From positions 1 to 12,239 of the forward strand of contig CAYYMT010000104.1 of assembly GCA_964472715.1 (NCBI GenBank): DNA of 12,239 bases, in the 5' to 3' direction. Source of the DNA: JAFGTP01 sp964472715. Lineage in GTDB: Bacteria; Fidelibacterota; UBA2242; JAFGTP01. The notes under the pieces are model-generated. The model was not told where the DNA came from, did not search any database, and saw only the letters and a list, made by a program, of their open reading frames with translations. Made by a program: the position numbers and the translations under genes. Below are positions 8,853 to 12,239 of the stretch, piece after piece (positions within the stretch are counted from its first letter, which is position 1; each line of letters begins with the position of its first letter).

Positions 8853-8885
8853 AAAGGCGGCATATTATGTCGCCTTTTGGTTTTG
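8853..8885 (+). terminator. Intrinsic terminator after the TonB-dependent receptor gene
   Basis: The stem AAAGGCG (8853-8859) pairs perfectly with CGCCTTT (8871-8877). It extends inward through a G-T pair and CAT/ATG to a three-base loop, 11 pairs in all. T-rich sequence follows (TTTTGGTTTT). It starts 28 bp after the stop codon. The stem ends in A/T pairs and its right side merges with the T-tract, so some function on the opposite strand is also conceivable, but no convergent gene is present. Confidence 0.8.
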
Positions 8886-8924
8886 TAAGCCGTTATCAGA
8901 ACGAAGTTGGACGATATATTTAAA

Positions 8925-8951
8925 AATCCGTGAAATCCAGTAAATCCGATT
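8925..8951. repeat. Three-unit 9-bp direct repeat
   Basis: Three consecutive units share AATCC with a period of nine: AATCCGTGA, AATCCAGTA and AATCCGATT. A further CCAGTA follows. The array is short and degenerate, and it lies in non-coding DNA upstream of the promoter candidate. The ATCCGTG and AGTA words recur in the heptamer array at 11876, so the two may be related. Confidence 0.45.
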
Positions 8952-9021
8952 CCAGTATAAACACTTCATTATTTACTAAACGAAAAGCACTACAAAAAAG
9001 TAAATTCTGTCTAAATTTTCA

Positions 9022-9052
9022 TTTGCATCTTACCAATAATTTTATATATTTA
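9022..9052 (+). promoter_or_regulatory. Candidate promoter for the DUF1080-oxidoreductase unit
   Basis: TTTG at 9022-9025 and TATATTTA at 9045-9052 are 19 bp apart, close to the Bacteroidota pattern TTTG-N19-TAnnTTTG (last base differs). Read as a sigma-70 type, TTGCAT (9023-9028) and TATATT (9045-9050) have a 16 bp spacer. Both readings predict a start near 9057-9060, about 75 bp before the ATG at 9134. This is pattern matching only. Confidence 0.45.
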
Positions 9053-9058
9053 CTTAAC

Positions 9059-9072
9059 CGATAAAGTTATCG
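9059..9072. promoter_or_regulatory. Inverted repeat at the predicted transcription start, possible operator
   Basis: CGATAA (9059-9064) and TTATCG (9067-9072) form a perfect 6-bp inverted repeat with a 2-bp spacer. It overlaps or immediately follows the start predicted from the candidate promoter, a position suited to repression. Its sequence differs from the palindrome before the beta-galactosidase, so a different regulator is likely. Confidence 0.4.
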
Positions 9073-9088
9073 ATTACGTAGATTACGT
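9072..9088. repeat. Direct repeat GATTACGT x2
   Basis: The 8-mer GATTACGT occurs at 9072-9079 and 9081-9088, one base apart, directly abutting the CGATAA/TTATCG inverted repeat. Two same-orientation copies about one helical turn apart (9 bp) could be binding sites for an activator or response regulator in the 5' leader. No known factor is recognised. Confidence 0.35.
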
Positions 9089-9133
9089 GGAAAATAAATC
9101 TTATGCTAAAATTTTCATTCAAAGGAGGAGGAA

Positions 9134-10522
9134 ATGAAATTATCAAAGGCAACGGTATTATTCATTGTTTTATTGCTGTTTTTATCCGGATGTAGCGCGG
9201 AACCCGACTGGACTTATTTGTTTAATGGTGATAACCTTGACGGTTGGAAAAAACTCAATGGTGATGCGGAATTCAAAATAGAAGATGATAAAATTGTTGG
9301 CGTTACCAAATGGAACACCCCCAACACATTTTTGGCCACAGAAAAAACCTATGACGATTTTATCCTGGAATATGAAATCCGGGTAAAAGGGGACATGAAT
9401 TCCGGAGTCCAGATCCGTAGTTTATCCAAAGAAGATTATCGGGATGGACGGGTGCATGGTTACCAGGTGGAGTTCGATCCCTCGGCCCGCGCCTGGACTG
9501 CCGGTATTTATGACGAAGCAAGGCGAGGCTGGCTCTATAACCTGGAGTGTAATCCCAAAGCAAAAGAAGCGTTTAAAAAAGGCGAATTCAATAAAATCCG
9601 GGTTGAAGCCATTGGCAATTCCATCCGTACCTGGCTCAATGGTGTACCGGCAGCAAATCTGGTGGATGATATGACTGATGAAGGGTTTATCGCATTACAA
9701 GTCCACAGCATTTGGAACAAGGACCAGGTCGGTGAAACCGTTGAGTTTAAAAATATCAGAATACTGACAGAAAACCTGGAAAAATACCGGACTCCGGAGA
9801 ATAAAGAAGTACCGCAGGTCAGTTATTTAGACAACCAGTTGACTGAACGGGAAAAAACCGAAGGATGGCAATTACTCTGGGACGGAAAAACCACGAAAGG
9901 ATGGCGCAGTGCAAATGCGGAAAATTTTCCGGAAAAAGGATGGTCCATTAATGATGGTGTCCTGACTGTTCATGCCAGCGGTGGCGCGGAATCCGCTCAC
10001 GGCGGCGACATTGTTACAGAAAAACAGTACAGTGATTTCATTGTTGAAGTGGATTTTAAATTCACCAAAGGAGCGAACAGTGGCATTAAATATTTTGTCG
10101 ACTGTAGTCTCAACAAAGGCCCTGGTTCTGCCATTGGTTGCGAATTCCAGGTTCTTGATGATGACCATCATCCCGATGCCAAAAAAGGCGTCAACGGCAA
10201 CCGCACGCTGGGTTCTCTCTATGATCTGATGACCGCCAACGCTCATCTCTACGCTCCCAATGAATCCACCTCCAAACGGGTCAATAAATATAGTTGGAAT
10301 CGCGCGCGAATTTATGCGAAAGGAAGTCATGTGGAACATTACTTGAACGGGATCAAAATTTTGCAATATGAGCGGGGAACCCACATGTGGAAAGCGCTTG
10401 TGGCTTACAGCAAATACGCCAAGTGGCCGGATTTCGGTGAACTGGAGAAGGGGAATATCCTGCTTCAAGACCATGGAGATGAAGTACATTTCAAAAATAT
10501 TAAAATCAAGGTATTGGACTAA
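9134..10522 (+). CDS. Lipoprotein with two tandem 3-keto-disaccharide hydrolase (DUF1080) domains
   Basis: The protein has 462 residues. The ATG follows an unusually strong AGGAGGAGG. A lipoprotein signal ends in LSGC with C20 as the lipidated residue; S21 and A22 do not form an acidic surface-export signal, so a periplasm-facing anchor is possible. Two concanavalin-like sandwich domains follow: about 25-215 (starting WTYLFNGDNLDGWK, with DMNSGVQIRS) and about 243-462 (starting WQLLWDGKTTKGW, with GANSGIKYF). Both show the family features [LW]-[FW]-[ND]-G-x-x-x-x-GW and an NSG[VI] strand. The family, Pfam PF06439, is named after hydrolysis of 3-keto-disaccharides. Its usual partner, a Gfo/Idh/MocA oxidoreductase, starts 18 bp downstream, so the two are almost certainly cotranscribed. 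Whether both domains are catalytic or one only binds sugar cannot be told by eye; the two copies are clearly diverged. A binding-only LamG-like role is the alternative. Confidence 0.88.
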   Translation: MKLSKATVLFIVLLLFLSGCSAEPDWTYLFNGDNLDGWKKLNGDAEFKIEDDKIVGVTKWNTPNTFLATEKTYDDFILEYEIRVKGDMNSGVQIRSLSKEDYRDGRVHGYQVEFDPSARAWTAGIYDEARRGWLYNLECNPKAKEAFKKGEFNKIRVEAIGNSIRTWLNGVPAANLVDDMTDEGFIALQVHSIWNKDQVGETVEFKNIRILTENLEKYRTPENKEVPQVSYLDNQLTEREKTEGWQLLWDGKTTKGWRSANAENFPEKGWSINDGVLTVHASGGAESAHGGDIVTEKQYSDFIVEVDFKFTKGANSGIKYFVDCSLNKGPGSAIGCEFQVLDDDHHPDAKKGVNGNRTLGSLYDLMTANAHLYAPNESTSKRVNKYSWNRARIYAKGSHVEHYLNGIKILQYERGTHMWKALVAYSKYAKWPDFGELEKGNILLQDHGDEVHFKNIKIKVLD

Positions 10523-10540
10523 AATAAAGGGGAGTTTATT

Positions 10541-11875
10541 GTGGAAAATAAAAATTCAAGACGAGACTTTATAAAAAAATCAGCAGTCGGAACAGCCGGG
10601 CTGGCGCTGGGCGCATCAATGTTTACTTCGAAAAGTTACGGACGTATTCTGGGCGCAAACGACCGGGTGAATTTTGCTGTATTGGGTCTGCGCAGCCGCG
10701 CCAAGGGATTGCTTCAAGGAATTGCCGGCAGCGACAATGCTACGATCACGGATATTTGTGATGTGGACACCCGTTATTTATCAGAATATTCTCAATTGGT
10801 TGAGGAAAATTTTGGCAAGAAACCCAACCATCATAAAGACATTCGCAAAATGCTGAAATCCAAAGACATTGATGCCATTGCCATTGCCACGCCGGAACAC
10901 TGGCACGCGCCCATGGCGATCATGGGATTGCAGGCGGGCAAGCATGTTTATGTGGAAAAACCCTGTAGTCACAATCCCTGGGAAGGGGAATTGCTGGTCA
11001 AAGCGCAACGGAAATATGGCAAGCTGGTACAGATGGGAAATCAGCAGCGTTCCTCGGCTCATACCATCGCCATTATCAAAAGAATCCATGAGGGACTGAT
11101 CGGTAAACCCTATTTCGGAAAAGCCTGGTATGCCAATACCCGCGGCCCGATTGGTATTGGAAAAGAAGTGCCGGTACCCGATTACCTGGATTGGGAATTA
11201 TGGCAGGGACCGGCTCCGAGACGACCTTACAAAGACAATGTTCATCCCTACAACTGGCACTGGTTCTGGCACTGGGGTACCGGTGAAACCCTCAATAACG
11301 GCACCCATGAAGTGGACGTTTGCCGCTGGGCGCTGGATGAAGGCTATCCGGAGAAAGTTACTGCTTCCGGCGGACGCTATCACTATGACGATGACTGGGA
11401 ATTCTATGATACTTTAATTACCAGCTATGAATATAAAGACAAAATGATCACCTGGGAAGGACTAAGCTGTCAGGGAAAACAATATTACAATCGTGGCCGT
11501 GGCGCGATGATCCATGGAACCATGGGATCTGTGTTGATTGACCGGGGCGGTTACATTGTTTATGACCGGGATAACAAAGAAATCGAAAAATTCGATGCCA
11601 ACAGCGCTGACGGAACAATGGATTTGGTGGGAGCCGGACCGATGACCACCATGCATTTTCAAAACCTGCTGAATGGTATCCGTAAAGGCGAACCTTTGCA
11701 CTCGCCGATTGATGAAGGCAATATCAGTGTGACAATATTGCAGTTATCGAATATTGCCTGGAAGGTGGGACGCAGCCTTGATCTCGATTCGAAAACCGGC
11801 CATGTCATAGGTGACAAAGAAGCAAAAGCGCTCTGTAAGCGGGAATATGAAAAAGGCTGGGAACCGAAACTGTAA
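10541..11875 (+). CDS. Tat-exported Gfo/Idh/MocA family oxidoreductase
   Basis: The protein has 444 residues and is an NAD(P)-dependent sugar or cyclitol dehydrogenase, probably periplasmic. It starts at GTG 10541, with GGAG six bases upstream. The N-terminus has a twin-arginine motif, SRRDFIKK (6-13), followed by a hydrophobic Gly/Ala-rich stretch. This implies export after folding with bound cofactor, as known for glucose-fructose oxidoreductase. The Rossmann region (about 43-165) begins VNFAVLGLRSRAKG, where the usual GxGxxG is modified. It carries the family EKP motif at 139-141 (VYVEKPCS), whose Lys contacts substrate. A C-terminal alpha/beta domain contains LNNGTHEVDVCRWAL with H256 at the position of the family's active-site His. 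Cotranscription with the DUF1080 lipoprotein suggests C3 oxidation of a sugar before or coupled to cleavage. The exact substrate cannot be read from the sequence. Related Tat proteins in Planctomycetota and Bacteroidota are mostly uncharacterised. Confidence 0.92.
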   Translation: MENKNSRRDFIKKSAVGTAGLALGASMFTSKSYGRILGANDRVNFAVLGLRSRAKGLLQGIAGSDNATITDICDVDTRYLSEYSQLVEENFGKKPNHHKDIRKMLKSKDIDAIAIATPEHWHAPMAIMGLQAGKHVYVEKPCSHNPWEGELLVKAQRKYGKLVQMGNQQRSSAHTIAIIKRIHEGLIGKPYFGKAWYANTRGPIGIGKEVPVPDYLDWELWQGPAPRRPYKDNVHPYNWHWFWHWGTGETLNNGTHEVDVCRWALDEGYPEKVTASGGRYHYDDDWEFYDTLITSYEYKDKMITWEGLSCQGKQYYNRGRGAMIHGTMGSVLIDRGGYIVYDRDNKEIEKFDANSADGTMDLVGAGPMTTMHFQNLLNGIRKGEPLHSPIDEGNISVTILQLSNIAWKVGRSLDLDSKTGHVIGDKEAKALCKREYEKGWEPKL

Positions 11876-11938
11876 ATCAGTAATCTGTGATCAGTAATCG
11901 GTAATCTGTGATCTGTGATCAGTAATCCGTGATCAGTA
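11876..11938. repeat. Heptanucleotide tandem repeat, nine units of ATCNGTR
   Basis: Nine perfect-phase 7-bp units begin on the base after the oxidoreductase stop codon: ATCAGTA, ATCTGTG, ATCAGTA, ATCGGTA, ATCTGTG, ATCTGTG, ATCAGTA, ATCCGTG, ATCAGTA. Positions 1-3, 5 and 6 are invariant, while positions 4 and 7 vary together (purine at 4 with A at 7, pyrimidine at 4 with G at 7). The array stops abruptly at AGACC. It does not form a strong hairpin and has no spacers. Confidence 0.92.
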
Positions 11939-12179
11939 AGACCTTTAATATGGTCGTTCTTTTAGGATATTTGAAATTTTGTTTTTGTTCCATTATTAGT
12001 TAACTTTTTATTGTGAAGAAAAAAAGAAAAATCGTTATTTATAAGCATTATTTTAGAGATTTCTTCATGTCTCTTGATTAATTAGGAATGTAACTACTCA
12101 GGTATTTTCCTTCTGTAGAGGATAATTCCTATTATCCGGTTTTTATCAAGGAATATTTTAATAACAGGCAAAAAGGTTA
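11939..12179. other. AT-rich intergenic region
   Basis: No coding region is supported here: the forward frames are interrupted by frequent stops, and no toxin-sized gene precedes the truncated antitoxin-like gene. A weak GACC/GGTC stem-loop (11940-11955) lies just after the heptamer array. The only good structure is the hairpin at 12120-12137. Confidence 0.5.
12120..12145 (+). terminator. Hairpin GGATAAT/ATTATCC followed by a T-run; weak terminator or operator
   Basis: GGATAAT (12120-12126) and ATTATCC (12131-12137) form a perfect 7-bp stem with a TCCT loop, then GGTTTTTATC. This could end transcripts coming from the oxidoreductase, although it is about 245 bp after that stop and the stem is AT-rich. 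Alternatively it is an autoregulatory operator, as it lies about 50-65 bp before the truncated XRE-like gene. Confidence 0.45.
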
Positions 12180-12185
12180 ATGAAG

Positions 12186-12239
12186 ATGGAAGATATCACA
12201 ACTTTTGAAGAGCATTTAGATAATAGATATGGAGAAATC
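12186..12239 (+). CDS. N-terminus of a probable XRE-family (HigA-type) antitoxin, cut by window end
   Basis: Eighteen codons are visible, reading MEDITTFEEHLDNRYGEI, and the frame is open to the edge. An in-frame ATG at 12180 is only three bases from the AAAAGG ribosome binding site, whereas the ATG at 12186 is nine bases away, so the latter is preferred. The pattern [IT]TFEEHLD-x-[RK]YG resembles the N-terminal extension of antitoxins that continue into a helix-turn-helix domain. The helix-turn-helix itself is outside the window. In such pairs the toxin often comes first, but no toxin gene is found upstream here. It may follow downstream or be missing. The call rests on a short string and is tentative. 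Confidence 0.45.
   Translation, partial: MEDITTFEEHLDNRYGEI

Larger units (their letters stand above)
8826..9133. other. Intergenic region between the receptor unit and the DUF1080 unit
   Basis: These 308 bp hold, in order, a T-tract, the intrinsic terminator of the upstream unit, a short 9-bp repeat, a candidate promoter, an inverted repeat at the expected transcription start, a short direct repeat and a long purine-rich Shine-Dalgarno (AGGAGGAGG) before the DUF1080 gene. No open reading frame of note lies here. Confidence 0.7.

Noticed and set aside
9872..10489. 205-residue open frame on the minus strand inside the DUF1080 gene
   Set aside because: It is antisense to a well-supported gene, has no recognisable domain and no ribosome binding site was evident; it is a shadow of codon bias in the real frame.
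11876..11938. CRISPR array
   Set aside because: Units are 7 bp and contiguous, with no spacers; it is a simple tandem repeat.
1..12239. tRNA, rRNA, riboswitch or insertion-sequence genes
   Set aside because: No tRNA-like cloverleaf, rRNA segment, known riboswitch core or transposase frame was seen on either strand.

Overview
The window reads as a carbohydrate-utilisation region from a Gram-negative bacterium with a TonB system, probably in or near the Bacteroidota/FCB lineage (Calditrichota-, KSB1- or Ignavibacteria-like groups would fit). This rests on a large TonB-dependent receptor with an N-terminal carboxypeptidase-regulatory-like domain, a tandem DUF1080 lipoprotein, a Tat-exported Gfo/Idh/MocA oxidoreductase, a secreted LacZ-type GH2 enzyme and moderate GC content. 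The taxon is inferred from gene content only. All genes found lie on the + strand.

Layout. (1) 2-220 is the 3' end of a gene resembling the C-terminus of secreted glycan-acting proteins. (2) 221-375 is a leader carrying a CG-centred palindrome of LacI/GalR operator type, followed by a full-length secreted GH2 beta-galactosidase (376-3660). (3) 3661-3885 holds a compact palindromic element of about 64 bp. (4) 3886-8825 is a tight two-gene unit with a 23 bp gap: a secreted seven-repeat VCBS/FG-GAP propeller protein with an unrecognised C-terminal domain, then a TonB-dependent receptor. It is closed by a good intrinsic terminator at 8853-8885. (5) 8886-9133 contains a short 9-bp repeat, a candidate promoter, an inverted repeat at the expected transcription start and a large Shine-Dalgarno. 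(6) 9134-11875 is a second two-gene unit with an 18 bp gap: a lipoprotein with two 3-keto-disaccharide hydrolase (DUF1080) domains and a Tat-signal Gfo/Idh/MocA oxidoreductase. (7) 11876-11938 is a nine-unit heptanucleotide tandem repeat starting directly after the stop codon. (8) 11939-12179 is AT-rich with one hairpin, and a truncated gene (12186 to the edge) looks like the N-terminus of an XRE/HigA-type antitoxin.

How the genes may work together (inference). The receptor would import a glycan fragment or glycoside across the outer membrane, with the propeller protein a candidate surface or periplasmic partner in place of a SusD protein, which is absent here. The exported GH2 enzyme would remove beta-galactosyl-type residues. 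The exported oxidoreductase and the DUF1080 lipoprotein form a plausible oxidise-then-cleave pair, in which C3 of a sugar is oxidised and the 3-keto-glycoside is then cleaved. The two parts appear separately controlled: different palindromes precede the beta-galactosidase and the DUF1080 gene, and a terminator separates the units.
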